Origin: JANQNX01 sp965601665
Lineage (GTDB): Bacteria; Pseudomonadota; Gammaproteobacteria; Eutrophobiales; Eutrophobiaceae
Length of the DNA stretch: 64,000 nt
Assembly (NCBI GenBank): GCA_965601665.1
Contig: OZ271833.1
Location: 1,736,001 to 1,800,000, forward strand
Direction: 5' to 3'
The notes below the pieces were generated by a model, which ran no database searches, was not told where the DNA came from, and was given only the letters and a program-made list of their open reading frames with translations. The position numbers and the translations under genes were made by a program. This document shows positions 52,285 to 62,101 of this stretch, in pieces (the stretch's first letter is position 1; the number at the start of each line of letters is the position of its first letter).

Positions 52285-52956
52285 TCAAGCCGGTAATGGC
52301 GCCTGACCCTCGCTGTTTGTCGAAACCTGTGTTTCAGACCTGACAGCTTTGATGCTGCCTTTTTGTACAATATTGCCAGCATCTGACTGTAAAGCCTGCG
52401 ACAATATTTCTGCCACCTCTGCTGCCGACGAAATTCCTCTCAACATGGGCTCAGGTTTGCTAAATTTCCATGGCCGAACATGTGGCCACATCAGGAAATA
52501 CGAAACAGGCTGATCCTTGTTGACCGTTAACGGGATATCTCCGCTACCATCACTGTTCAATTTCACCGCAGCGGCATCAATCTGTTGAAAAGGTATATTG
52601 ATATCAATAGACAATGCGGCACCCACTGACATCACCAGTCTTTTATTAGTGATGGTATATAGTGCTGCTCTCGACATCATCCAACCAATCAGTAGAAACA
52701 ACCCTATAGCGACTAGTGCAGACGAGGCCAGTCCAGCTGCGGCAGTCAGCACCTCTGTGGGTGTCTGCCCATTACTAATGGTATACCCAGCCTGAATAAC
52801 GAGAATTACAAGGAAATATATCGCGAGTTTACGAATATGAAATAATTGAAAGGTAAATTTATGCCACTCAGGTGAACCTTGCCAGAGCACTTTCTCATCA
52901 GCAGGCAGAGTCTCTGGAAGACCCTGCCCATTCTCGTCGATACTTTCTTCACTCAT
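52285..52956 (-). CDS. puhB: Photosynthetic complex assembly protein PuhB
   Basis: 223 residues from ATG 52956, whose ATGA overlaps the puhA stop; an ATG two codons earlier sits too close to the AGGAG site. A bacterial-PH-like domain: LPADEKVLWQGSPEWHKF, two transmembrane helices, YTITNKRLVMSVGAAL. PuhB dimers help reaction-centre assembly. Confidence 0.93.
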   Translation of the reverse strand: MSEESIDENGQGLPETLPADEKVLWQGSPEWHKFTFQLFHIRKLAIYFLVILVIQAGYTISNGQTPTEVLTAAAGLASSALVAIGLFLLIGWMMSRAALYTITNKRLVMSVGAALSIDINIPFQQIDAAAVKLNSDGSGDIPLTVNKDQPVSYFLMWPHVRPWKFSKPEPMLRGISSAAEVAEILSQALQSDAGNIVQKGSIKAVRSETQVSTNSEGQAPLPA

Positions 52957-53747
52957 ACCCATGGCTCCTGACGGTCAGGTGTCGCATAAAGATGTCCACC
53001 ACCGTAATAGCTCAGTATTTTTTCTTCTTCCAGGTTGGTAATCTGATCCGGATTACTGAGGCCCGGTACATTCGCAAACTGACTGGACTTGATTGATTTT
53101 ACTTTGATGCGTTTGTAGTAAGCATCGATGCGACTGAAGTTAAAAGGCAGCATGACACGCTTGCCAACTATTTCGCCCGAACCTGGCAATTCGACTTCAA
53201 AGTACAGAATCTTTGGCTCAGCCCTGTCAACCCACATATCAACAACCTTTCCGGCTTGCTTACCGTCACAACCAACGACAGCAAAGCCACGTGGATCGGG
53301 ATCTTCTTTAGCGACATACCATGCAGAATCAGTGCGCAAAGGTACAATCCTTGGCTTGCCATCGAGGTTCATTTCTGCCTTGTCTTCACGTAGAGCATAA
53401 GAACCGGGACCAACCCCTGCTCCCATTGGATCTACCGTTGGTGCCAGTGGTGCACCCGGCCATTTGGCTACCGGTTTGGCATGCAATTCAGGTTGTCTTT
53501 CAGGATGTGGTGCATAACGAACAGTTCCATCAGGCATCCTGAATTCCTTTGGCTTCGGAATATCGGGAAAACCAACCATATGGCGTTTATTTCTTTCAGA
53601 TGGATTGGCAGGATCCGGAGTCATTGGATAACCTTCGCGTTTATCTTCTGTTCTTAAGTGTAGAATTAAACCGAAGAAAAAGATCCAAAAGACATACAAT
53701 AATATTTGCGCTAAATCTACGTAGCTTGTTATGTTACTTGACATCAT
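52953..53747 (-). CDS. puhA: Photosynthetic reaction centre H subunit
   Basis: 264 residues. One N-terminal transmembrane helix (AQILLYVFWIFFFGLILHL), then the cytoplasmic H domain with GVGPGSYALREDK and GKVVDMWVDRAEPKILYFEVEL. Caps the L/M core and tunes proton uptake at the quinone site. AGGAGG site before a tandem ATG-ATG; the second ATG has better spacing. Confidence 0.97.
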   Translation of the reverse strand: MMSSNITSYVDLAQILLYVFWIFFFGLILHLRTEDKREGYPMTPDPANPSERNKRHMVGFPDIPKPKEFRMPDGTVRYAPHPERQPELHAKPVAKWPGAPLAPTVDPMGAGVGPGSYALREDKAEMNLDGKPRIVPLRTDSAWYVAKEDPDPRGFAVVGCDGKQAGKVVDMWVDRAEPKILYFEVELPGSGEIVGKRVMLPFNFSRIDAYYKRIKVKSIKSSQFANVPGLSNPDQITNLEEEKILSYYGGGHLYATPDRQEPWV

Positions 53748-53766
53748 ATACCTCCTTTATTGACGG

Positions 53767-55203
53767 CTAGCTGGTTGGAAACTCCGCCAGGCCAAACCTT
53801 TTGCTAGATTGATATTCAGAAAATTTAACGGTACGAACTAGCGGACCAATAGCCACCAGGGTGGCAAACAGCAATAAAATTTCAATGTGATAAACAACAC
53901 TATATCCCGTGGCAGCATCGTTAAGCGCGGGACCTAACAGGCCATTTTCTGCCAGTGTTGAGATTACGTCTCGTAATGCTCCTCCTAAAGCTACGCCAAC
54001 ACCGGCCGCAGTTGCTTGCACAGCACCCCATGCACCAAGAGCAAGTCCCGAGTTACCATGTTTATCCATACTCATCGCGGCGATTAAGGTGCCAACAGCA
54101 AACAAACCGCCACCAAACCCTATTAAGGTAGTGCCTATTCGAAAAACTGTTGGAGACGATAAGGGTTCAGCAAAGATCACTGCCGCAAAAGCAAAGATAC
54201 CGAACAGTGCGCCAGCAGCTGCGAGCCTGTAGGGATCGACACCTTTTTTCAAAAGCCTTGCCGAAAGCATAAAAGCAACTAGTGTACCTCCCGCAAGTAA
54301 TGCGGTAAGTACCGTTGTCGCACTTACTGACAGGTTTAAAATTTGCCCCCCGTAAGGCTCCAGCAGTATATCCTGCATACTAAATGCTGCTGTACCCAAA
54401 CCGATCGTGACCAGGAAGCGTACTGCACGATTACCCTCACTAAACTGTGACCATGCCTGGGAAAAGTTTGGACGCTTCTTGCTTTCGGCTGTTAATTCAG
54501 GATTTCTCACTTCCTGCTTCCAGAGTGCAATTACATTTAGCACCATGGTCGCTACGGCTGCGCCCTGTATTATTTGTATCAAGCGTAATTGACTAAAGTC
54601 AGATAATAGCGCGCCAAAACCGAGGGCACTGATCATCATGCCAACCAGCAACATGACATACAGTAATGCAACCACCTGTGGACGTGACTTCTTCGGCGCG
54701 ACATCTGTAGCAAGTGCAAGTCCCGCAGTTTGCGTCGTATGCAGTCCTATACCGGTTAGTAAAAACGCCAAAGCTGCAGCCGCTTGTGCAACCCACACAG
54801 GTGCAGTGGTATCGCCAGACAAGACAATCAGCGCAAAAGGCATAATCGCGAGTCCACTGAACTGCAACAGTGAACCAAACCAGATATAGGGTACTCTTCT
54901 CCAGCCAAGCGCTGACACGTGATTATCAGAACGGAAACCAAGCAGCACCCGAAAAGGAGCAAACAACAGGGGTAACGACACCATTATTGCAACCAGGGAT
55001 GCACTGACATCGAGTTCAACGATCATTACCCTGTTCAACGTTCCATTCAGCAAGACCACTGCCATGCCTACGGAGACCTGGAACATGGACAGCCTTAACA
55101 GTTTAAAGAATGGTAATTCTGGCGAAACAGCATCAGCGAACGGTAACAAGCGCGTGCCAGTCGCCATTCTAAATCGATACAGGAGCTGTGACAGTTTAAC
55201 CAT
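53767..55203 (-). CDS. lhaA: LhaA/PucC-family BCD transporter-like protein
   Basis: 478 residues from ATG 55203, overlapping the bchM stop by 8 nt. Twelve transmembrane helices of the major facilitator type with LNGTLNRVMIVELDVSASLVA and GFRSDNHVSALGWRRVPYIW, diagnostic of the LhaA/PucC group. Required for LH1 assembly in Rhodobacter, probably delivering bacteriochlorophyll. Position between bchM and puhA is canonical. Confidence 0.95.
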   Translation of the reverse strand: MVKLSQLLYRFRMATGTRLLPFADAVSPELPFFKLLRLSMFQVSVGMAVVLLNGTLNRVMIVELDVSASLVAIMVSLPLLFAPFRVLLGFRSDNHVSALGWRRVPYIWFGSLLQFSGLAIMPFALIVLSGDTTAPVWVAQAAAALAFLLTGIGLHTTQTAGLALATDVAPKKSRPQVVALLYVMLLVGMMISALGFGALLSDFSQLRLIQIIQGAAVATMVLNVIALWKQEVRNPELTAESKKRPNFSQAWSQFSEGNRAVRFLVTIGLGTAAFSMQDILLEPYGGQILNLSVSATTVLTALLAGGTLVAFMLSARLLKKGVDPYRLAAAGALFGIFAFAAVIFAEPLSSPTVFRIGTTLIGFGGGLFAVGTLIAAMSMDKHGNSGLALGAWGAVQATAAGVGVALGGALRDVISTLAENGLLGPALNDAATGYSVVYHIEILLLFATLVAIGPLVRTVKFSEYQSSKRFGLAEFPTS

Positions 55204-55900
55204 TGTTAACAAGTTCCATCGCCTGCGAAATATAAAAGCCGCCAGCTACGCGGTGCGAACGCTGTGCCGACCATGCAGCCAATTGATCGTGATTACCGAG
55301 GCCCTTGTGCAGTAAACGCTGTCCTACCGGCTCAATCGCGGGTGCACGATTACCTTTCGGGAAAAAACGACCTACAGCATGCATGACAGTTAGCAACGGC
55401 GTACTCGGTGCAAACGTAAACAGGATGGATTGACGCGTACGTTTTGCCAGCGTAGCCAACGTATCCAGAATATCTTCCGTTCGATAGTGAATCAGCGAGT
55501 CCATGGCTATCACGTAATCAAATTCACCCAGCGATTCGTCCAGAAAATCACCGATATGAAAATCAATTGAACCCGCGCCGGTTTTGCCTGCATAGTTTTC
55601 TTTAGCAAGGTTAACCAGCGTTTCTGACAGATCGATGGCAACAACCTCGGCCCCGCGGCGCGCAGCCTGAATTGAGAACGTACCGGTACCGCAACCGGCA
55701 TCAAGCAAACGCATACCGGTTAAATCATCAGGCAACCAGCCAAGTAGCGTATTACGCATTTCATCGCGACCGGCACGCACGGTGGCACGAATACGACCCA
55801 CTGGTGCATCTGACGTTAAACGCTGCCATGCATCGGCTGCAGTCTTGTCAAAATAGACTTCCAGTTCAGAACGTCGTTGCTGGTAAGTAATATCAGACAT
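55196..55900 (-). CDS. bchM: Mg-protoporphyrin IX O-methyltransferase
   Basis: 234 residues. SAM-dependent methyltransferase with motif I LLDAGCGTGTFSIQAA and the early YFDKTAADAWQRL found in BchM/ChlM. Methylates the C13 propionate of Mg-protoporphyrin IX. Its ATG overlaps the bchL stop by one base. Confidence 0.96.
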   Translation of the reverse strand: MSDITYQQRRSELEVYFDKTAADAWQRLTSDAPVGRIRATVRAGRDEMRNTLLGWLPDDLTGMRLLDAGCGTGTFSIQAARRGAEVVAIDLSETLVNLAKENYAGKTGAGSIDFHIGDFLDESLGEFDYVIAMDSLIHYRTEDILDTLATLAKRTRQSILFTFAPSTPLLTVMHAVGRFFPKGNRAPAIEPVGQRLLHKGLGNHDQLAAWSAQRSHRVAGGFYISQAMELVNNG

Positions 55901-56811
55901 TAATCAAACCCCAGTAGATCAAAAATTTCTCTGTCTTTCATTGGCGTTGGCACCAGTGGCTCGGTTCCATCCCAAAGCTGCTGTGCCAGGTGCAGGTACT
56001 CGTTTTGTACCGCTTCCAGTTCTGGCGAATGTTCCATTTCAAACAACGTGGATTTTTTCAATCGACTGCGACGAATCACATCAAGATCCGGAAAGTGGGC
56101 AATCCTGTTCAAGCCAATCTTTTCATTAAATCGATCGATCTCGTCAGTTTGCGCACTTCGGTTGGCAATAACACCGCCAAGGCGTACCTTGTAATTTTTT
56201 GATTTGGCCTGAATCGCGGCAACAATTCGATTCATCGCGAAGATAGAATCAAAATCGTTAGCGGTAACAATCATCGCCCGTTCTGCGTGTTGCAACGGTG
56301 CGGCAAACCCGCCACAGACTACATCACCCAGCACATCAAAAATTACCACGTCTGTGTCTTCCAGCAGATGGTGTTCTTTCAACAGTTTTACTGTTTGCCC
56401 CACCACGTAGCCACCACAACCGGTACCTGCTGGTGGACCGCCAGCCTCGACACACATAACGCCGTTATAACCCTCGTACACAAAATCCTCTGGCTGTAAT
56501 TCTTCACTATGGAATTCAACCTGCTCTAATGTATCGATGACCGTCGGCACCAGACTCTTGGTCAACGTAAACGTTGAATCGTGTTTGGGATCGCAACCAA
56601 TCTGTAGCACACGCTTACCCAATTTCGAAAAAGCGACGGACAAGTTTGACGAAGTTGTGCTCTTGCCTATGCCGCCCTTGCCATAGACGGCAAAAACCTT
56701 TGCGGTATCAATATTTACATTTGGATCCATCTGCACCTGTACACTGCCTTCACCATCGTCACGGTGTCGGCGTTTAATAGAAGACACGGGTACTCTTGTT
56801 GTAGTCATCAT
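55900..56811 (-). CDS. bchL: Dark protochlorophyllide reductase iron protein
   Basis: 303 residues. NifH-like: P-loop YGKGGIGKSTTSSN, Cys-containing AGGPPAGTGCGG and DVLGDVVCGGF for the bridging [4Fe-4S] cluster. Supplies electrons to BchNB. Two adjacent ATGs (56811, 56808) overlap the bchH stop. Confidence 0.97.
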   Translation of the reverse strand: MMTTTRVPVSSIKRRHRDDGEGSVQVQMDPNVNIDTAKVFAVYGKGGIGKSTTSSNLSVAFSKLGKRVLQIGCDPKHDSTFTLTKSLVPTVIDTLEQVEFHSEELQPEDFVYEGYNGVMCVEAGGPPAGTGCGGYVVGQTVKLLKEHHLLEDTDVVIFDVLGDVVCGGFAAPLQHAERAMIVTANDFDSIFAMNRIVAAIQAKSKNYKVRLGGVIANRSAQTDEIDRFNEKIGLNRIAHFPDLDVIRRSRLKKSTLFEMEHSPELEAVQNEYLHLAQQLWDGTEPLVPTPMKDREIFDLLGFD

Positions 56812-59800
56812 GCTGCTGCCTCTTGTCCAATTCCTTCAAGCCTGTCTTCGAGAATATCGCCAGCCTTACGCAAGGCCTCCAACATTTCCTCGTCAGGTTT
56901 CCAGTAATCACGTTCATGCGCTTCCAGCAAGCGGTTAGCTACCTTGGCAGAAGCTGCCGGATTTAATTCAGCCAGTCGCTCGCGCATTTGTTCATCAAGC
57001 ACATAGGTTTCGGTAATCTGCTCATAGACCCAGTTAGCTACCTGGCCCGTTGTTGCCGACCAACCCATCGTATTCGTAATGTGTTGCTCAATTTGACTGA
57101 CACCCTCATAACCATGACTGAGCATGCCTTCATACCATTTCGGATTTAGCATGCGAGTACGGGTTTCAAGATCAACCTGTTCAGAAAGCGTGCGTACCAC
57201 ATCCTTGCCGCGCGTTTGGTCACCAATATAAACCGGCACTTCTTCTCCCTGGGCACGTTTAACCGAACGGCTGATACCGCCGAGAGTGTCGAAATAGTGA
57301 TCTAACGTGGTTATACCCAGTTCAACAGATTCAAGATTCTGGTAAGTCAGGTTGACGCTTCCCAACACGCTTTGCAGTAACTCTGTTTGCTGGGTAGCAA
57401 CGCCACCGCGCCCGTATGCAAATGATTTCCTGTTCTGGTAGGTATCACATAGTTCGTCCTCATCGTCCCAGCAACCGTTATCGATCATGTGGTTAATGTT
57501 GGAGCCATATGTACCCTCGGCATTACTGAACACGCGCAAAGCGGCCGTATCCATATCGCAGTCATGTTTTTCCATATATGCCAAGGCATGCTTGCGAACA
57601 TAGTTTTGTGCAACCGACTCATCGGCACTGGCAGCAAGATAAGCGGCCTCGGCCAACAATCTTGTTTGTAGCGGCAGCAGGTCACGGAAAATACCGGAAG
57701 TGGTTATCACGACATCAATACGCGGTCGTTGCAGTTCTTCCAGGGAAATCAATTCAGCACCACAGAGACGACCAAAATTATCAAATCGTGGTTTGGCACC
57801 AAGCAGTGCAAGGGCCTGACCAATGCCGCCACCCTCGTTCTTCATATTGTCAGTACCCCAAAGCACCATGGCAATGGTCTCTGGTAATGCATTACCTTCA
57901 TGGCAGTGACGTGCCAATAGCAACTGTGCCTGGCGTGCGCCTTCCGAGACGGCAAACTGACTTGGCATACGGTAGGGGTCAAAACCGTGCAGGTTTCTGC
58001 CAGTAGGCAATACATCCGGGTTATGTAATACATCACCGCCTGATACAGGTCGAATAAAATGACCGTCAAGCGCATTAATAATGGCCGGCGTTTCATATTC
58101 ATTCGCGAGTAACCCTGCGGTTTCTGCAAGTTGTTCAACCTGCTCAGTGTATTGCTTGTCACTAGCATGGCTGGAAACCTTTAATGCCTCTTTTGCCTTA
58201 CTTCCCTCAGCCAATAAAGAAGCGACTTCTTCTTCCAGTTCAAGTTCATTAGCGGTGGCGATGGCAATCAACATTTCCTTGCGCTGCGTGTTATCCATGT
58301 TTTCACCGACGACATGCAGGCCGTGAGGTATTAATGTGTGTTCCAACTCCAGTATGTCGGCATTTAACTGTCGAATGATTTCCTCAGCCTTTTCAAGCTC
58401 CCATGCCGGCTCAGCTTCTGCCATATCAAGTTCAACTGCCTGCGTTTGAATCAGTGCGCATATTTGTTGACGTTCTGAGTCAGGTGCAGACGGGTCAAGC
58501 CCACGCCAGTGTTGGACAGACTCTTTCAAATCAAGCAGTCCCTTATAAAGACCGGCCTGACTCATTGGCGGGGTCATGTAGCTAATTAACGTTGCTGCCG
58601 CACGCCGTTTGGCAATGATGCCTTCAGACGGATTATTGGCCGCATAAAGGTAATAGTTTGGCAGATCGCCAATTAAGCGATCCGGCCAGCATTCGGAAGA
58701 CATGCCGACCTGCTTACCCGGCATGAATTCCAGTGCGCCATGTGTACCAAAATGCAGAACGGCATTGGTGCCATAATCTTCACGCAGATAGCGATAGAAG
58801 GCAGAAAACGCATGTGTGGGCGAAAATCCTTTTTCAAACAGTAATCGCATTGGATCGCCCTCATAACCAAACGAGGGTTGCACTGCGACGAGTACGTTAC
58901 CGAACTCCTTACCAAGAACGAACAGGTCCTGACCGTTTGTCAGATGCTTGCCAGGTGCCGGCCCCCACTGGGCCTCTATCTCATCAAGCCATTGTTCACG
59001 TCGCAGGTGATCATCAACAGAAATCGTTGCATGCACGTTAGCATCGGTGCCATAGGTAGAGGCATTACCTTTTAAAATATTGTCACGTAACGCATCGACA
59101 CTTTCTGGAAGGTCAACGGTGTAACCTTCTTTTTTCAGATTCTGTAAGGTGTGATAGATGGAACTGTAAACAGACAAATAGGCAGCGGTACCGGTCTTAC
59201 CGGCATTCGGCGGAAAGTTAAAGATAACAATCGCCAGTTTTCTATCGGCACGTTTCGTATTACGCAACGTAATAATTCGTTTCACTCTATCCGCGAGAGT
59301 CGACACGCGCTCGGTATGTGCCTGCATGTCACGTGGCTGATCAGATTCACGAGAACGTCCACCAAATACGCAAGAACCGGTAGCACCATCTATCTCGGGA
59401 ATGGCCACCATCATCGTTGACTCTACCGGCATCAATCCGTGATCTGATTCCTGCCATTCTTCCAGGCTCTGGAATTCAACTGCCTGCGCTGCTATATAAG
59501 GCACGTCCAGTTTCGCCAGCATATCTTCAGCAGCTTGTGCGTTGTTATAGGCGGGACCACCAACAAGGGAGAAACCGGTAAGCGACACAACGGCGTCAAC
59601 AACACACTTATCGTTCTTCATAAAATACTTTTCAATCGCCGGTCTTGAATCAAGTCCACTTGAGAATGCCGGGATGACTTTCAGACCACGCGATTCCAGT
59701 GCTTCAATCACTGCATCATAATGCCGGGTATTGCCAGCAAGCAGGTAGGAGCGCATGACCAGTAAACCAATACAGCCTTCATTCTTACGCTTCATGTTGG

Positions 59801-60569
59801 CAAGAGGCTTAAGCGTATCGGAAATACGCTCTTTTATTCTTGGATGATAGATACCTATTTCCGGGTACTCATGCGGGTCAGTCACATCAATGTTGCCACG
59901 TAATGCAAGCCGATCGCCATCGGCATAACGGTTAATCAATAACCGCACCATGTTGGCGATGTTTTCATCGGAACCTGCAAGCCAGTATTGCAAGGTAAGA
60001 AAATAGGCTCGTACATCCTGCGCCTTGCCCGGAATAAAACGCAGTATGCGTGGCAACCGGCGCAACATGGCCATTTGTCCAGCACCGGACGAGGCCTTGC
60101 ACTGTTTTAAACAGGCATCCGAACAGGAACTTGAACACTTGGTGCGTTTTTTCTTGCCAACGCCACTCAGTTTTTTCAGCATGGTAATGGCGCTGGACTG
60201 TGCTCCGCCCATGGAAAAACCACCAAGACGTGTCATTTTCATTACATCGCGAGCAGACATAGCACCGGCAAACGCATCACATTTATGTTTTCTTGTTTCC
60301 AACACGTCCAGTACCGGCTTGATGTGTTCTTCCATGAATAGCATCGTGGCAATAATAATATCCGCATCCAAAATATCACTGCGACAGCGTGCCAGCGCAT
60401 CCGGATGACTTCCCCACTCTGCGGCAGCATGCAGATTTAGCTGCAGGCCAGGCAGGTCTTTTTGCAACATGTCCCTGGCACGATCGGTCGCGCTGGCAAG
60501 ATGGTTATCCAGTGTAACAATGACAACCTTTACTGGTGTCTTTTTAACGGCCGAAGTGAGCTTTGGCAT
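56808..60569 (-). CDS. bchH: Magnesium chelatase subunit H
   Basis: 1253 residues from ATG 60569 (aligns with the family start; it lies 26 nt inside bchB). Binds protoporphyrin IX and inserts Mg2+ with BchI/D. Conserved HFGTHGALEFMPGKQVGMS and NPSEGIIAKRR segments. A linker near residues 140-160 holds four cysteines at Cys145, 149, 153 and 157 (a CxxxCxxxCxxxC pattern in a Lys/Ser-rich stretch), which I do not recall from well-studied BchH proteins. Confidence 0.97.
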   Translation of the reverse strand: MPKLTSAVKKTPVKVVIVTLDNHLASATDRARDMLQKDLPGLQLNLHAAAEWGSHPDALARCRSDILDADIIIATMLFMEEHIKPVLDVLETRKHKCDAFAGAMSARDVMKMTRLGGFSMGGAQSSAITMLKKLSGVGKKKRTKCSSSCSDACLKQCKASSGAGQMAMLRRLPRILRFIPGKAQDVRAYFLTLQYWLAGSDENIANMVRLLINRYADGDRLALRGNIDVTDPHEYPEIGIYHPRIKERISDTLKPLANMKRKNEGCIGLLVMRSYLLAGNTRHYDAVIEALESRGLKVIPAFSSGLDSRPAIEKYFMKNDKCVVDAVVSLTGFSLVGGPAYNNAQAAEDMLAKLDVPYIAAQAVEFQSLEEWQESDHGLMPVESTMMVAIPEIDGATGSCVFGGRSRESDQPRDMQAHTERVSTLADRVKRIITLRNTKRADRKLAIVIFNFPPNAGKTGTAAYLSVYSSIYHTLQNLKKEGYTVDLPESVDALRDNILKGNASTYGTDANVHATISVDDHLRREQWLDEIEAQWGPAPGKHLTNGQDLFVLGKEFGNVLVAVQPSFGYEGDPMRLLFEKGFSPTHAFSAFYRYLREDYGTNAVLHFGTHGALEFMPGKQVGMSSECWPDRLIGDLPNYYLYAANNPSEGIIAKRRAAATLISYMTPPMSQAGLYKGLLDLKESVQHWRGLDPSAPDSERQQICALIQTQAVELDMAEAEPAWELEKAEEIIRQLNADILELEHTLIPHGLHVVGENMDNTQRKEMLIAIATANELELEEEVASLLAEGSKAKEALKVSSHASDKQYTEQVEQLAETAGLLANEYETPAIINALDGHFIRPVSGGDVLHNPDVLPTGRNLHGFDPYRMPSQFAVSEGARQAQLLLARHCHEGNALPETIAMVLWGTDNMKNEGGGIGQALALLGAKPRFDNFGRLCGAELISLEELQRPRIDVVITTSGIFRDLLPLQTRLLAEAAYLAASADESVAQNYVRKHALAYMEKHDCDMDTAALRVFSNAEGTYGSNINHMIDNGCWDDEDELCDTYQNRKSFAYGRGGVATQQTELLQSVLGSVNLTYQNLESVELGITTLDHYFDTLGGISRSVKRAQGEEVPVYIGDQTRGKDVVRTLSEQVDLETRTRMLNPKWYEGMLSHGYEGVSQIEQHITNTMGWSATTGQVANWVYEQITETYVLDEQMRERLAELNPAASAKVANRLLEAHERDYWKPDEEMLEALRKAGDILEDRLEGIGQEAAA

Positions 60570-62100
60570 CGTAAAGAGTCTCAATTGAAATTTGTTGTAT
60601 TCCTTTTTCCTGTGCATAGGCCTCGGTATTTTTCCGGGCCTTGCCACGTACAAAGAAAGGAATCTTTTTTAATTCCTGTTCAGCATCTGCCTCCCAGTTA
60701 ACGTGATCGTTCGTCGTTACCGGTGCTTGTTGCTGCTGACTGGCGGCATCGCTACTTATTTCGGTGACATTACCGAGATGTGATGCCGCAGAACTGTCAT
60801 TAAATTCAAAATCATCACGAAACATGGTTAACAGGTGTTCTTCCAGGCCCATCATTAATGGATGCACCCATGTATCGAAGATAACGTTGGCGCCTTCGAA
60901 ACCCATTTGCGGTGAATAACTTGCCGGACAATCCTGTACATGAAACGGAGATGAAATAACGGCACAGGGAATGCCAAGTCGCTTGGCTATGTGGCGTTCC
61001 ATTTGCGTACCCAGCACCAGTTCAGGCTCTGCAGCCGCGACCTGCTTTTCTACTTCAAGGTAATCGTCGGTAATCAACGCCTCGATTCCATACTCTTCAG
61101 CGGCTAAACGCACCTCGCGCGCAAATTCCCGGCTGTAGGTACCAAGGCCGACAACGTCAAAACCAAGTTCTTCTTTAGCAATACGCGCCGCAGCCAGTGC
61201 ATGCGTGGCATCGGCAAAGATAAACACACGCTTGCCCGTCAGGTAGGTCGAATCAATAGAACGTGAGTACCATGGCATACGAGAATTGTTTTCATTGCAC
61301 ATTGCACTAACATCAATTCCGGTGATCTCGCCGATTTCCTTAATGAATTCAAGCGTGGCACCAACACCAATAGGTACTGTATAAACTGTTGGCTGTTTGA
61401 ATGTCCGTTCAAGCCACTTACAAGTCGTACGTGCGACTTCCGGGTACAGGCAAATATTAAAATCTGCCTGCGGGATACGTTTAAGATCGTCAACACTGGC
61501 ATCTTCCGGGGCAACTACATTGACGTCGACGCCGATGCTGGCAAGCAAACCGGTAATCTCTTTCACATCATCACGGCAGCGAAAACCCAGCGCAGAAGGA
61601 CCCAACAGGTTGGCCGTGGGGCGTTCGCGTTGCTCACTTTCTATTGGCTGGTTGATCTGCTCTGCGAGCAGCGTGCGCACCAGGTAATACAAGGTTTCAC
61701 TGGCCGCCCAGTTTTCTTTCTTTGAGTAAGCAGGCAACTCCAATGGCACAACCGGCACCGGCAGAGACATACCTGATGCAAGCGCACCGGGTTGATCCTG
61801 GATCAGCTCGGCGGTACATGACTCACCTACCAGCAACGCGTTGGGCTGAAAACGATCATAGGCTTCCTGCAATGTGTTAATGACGAGACCGGCCGTATCA
61901 CCACCAAGGTCGCGCGCCTGGAACGTGGTGTAGGTTACGGGGGGACGTTTATCACGGCGTTCAATCATCGTGAATAACAGATCGGCGTAGGTATCACCCT
62001 GCGGCGCATGCAAGACGTAATGCACGTCCTGCATGGACGTTGCTACACGCATCGCGCCAATGTGTGTGGGGCCTTCGTATGTCCAGAGTGTTAACTGCAT
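60544..62100 (-). CDS. bchB: Dark protochlorophyllide reductase subunit B
   Basis: 518 residues from ATG 62100, where the BchB consensus MQLTLWTYEGPTHIG begins, 1 nt after the bchN TAG. Nitrogenase-like; cluster ligand Asp/Cys region near the N-terminus, ESCTAELIQDQPG in the middle, and the C-terminal domain ending near the bchH start. Reduces ring D with BchN. Confidence 0.97.
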   Translation of the reverse strand: MQLTLWTYEGPTHIGAMRVATSMQDVHYVLHAPQGDTYADLLFTMIERRDKRPPVTYTTFQARDLGGDTAGLVINTLQEAYDRFQPNALLVGESCTAELIQDQPGALASGMSLPVPVVPLELPAYSKKENWAASETLYYLVRTLLAEQINQPIESEQRERPTANLLGPSALGFRCRDDVKEITGLLASIGVDVNVVAPEDASVDDLKRIPQADFNICLYPEVARTTCKWLERTFKQPTVYTVPIGVGATLEFIKEIGEITGIDVSAMCNENNSRMPWYSRSIDSTYLTGKRVFIFADATHALAAARIAKEELGFDVVGLGTYSREFAREVRLAAEEYGIEALITDDYLEVEKQVAAAEPELVLGTQMERHIAKRLGIPCAVISSPFHVQDCPASYSPQMGFEGANVIFDTWVHPLMMGLEEHLLTMFRDDFEFNDSSAASHLGNVTEISSDAASQQQQAPVTTNDHVNWEADAEQELKKIPFFVRGKARKNTEAYAQEKGIQQISIETLYDAKAHFGR

Positions 62101-62101
62101 G

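Noticed and set aside
60570..60653. 28-residue N-terminal extension of BchH
   Set aside because: It is inside bchB coding sequence and absent from the family; ATG 60569 starts the conserved part.
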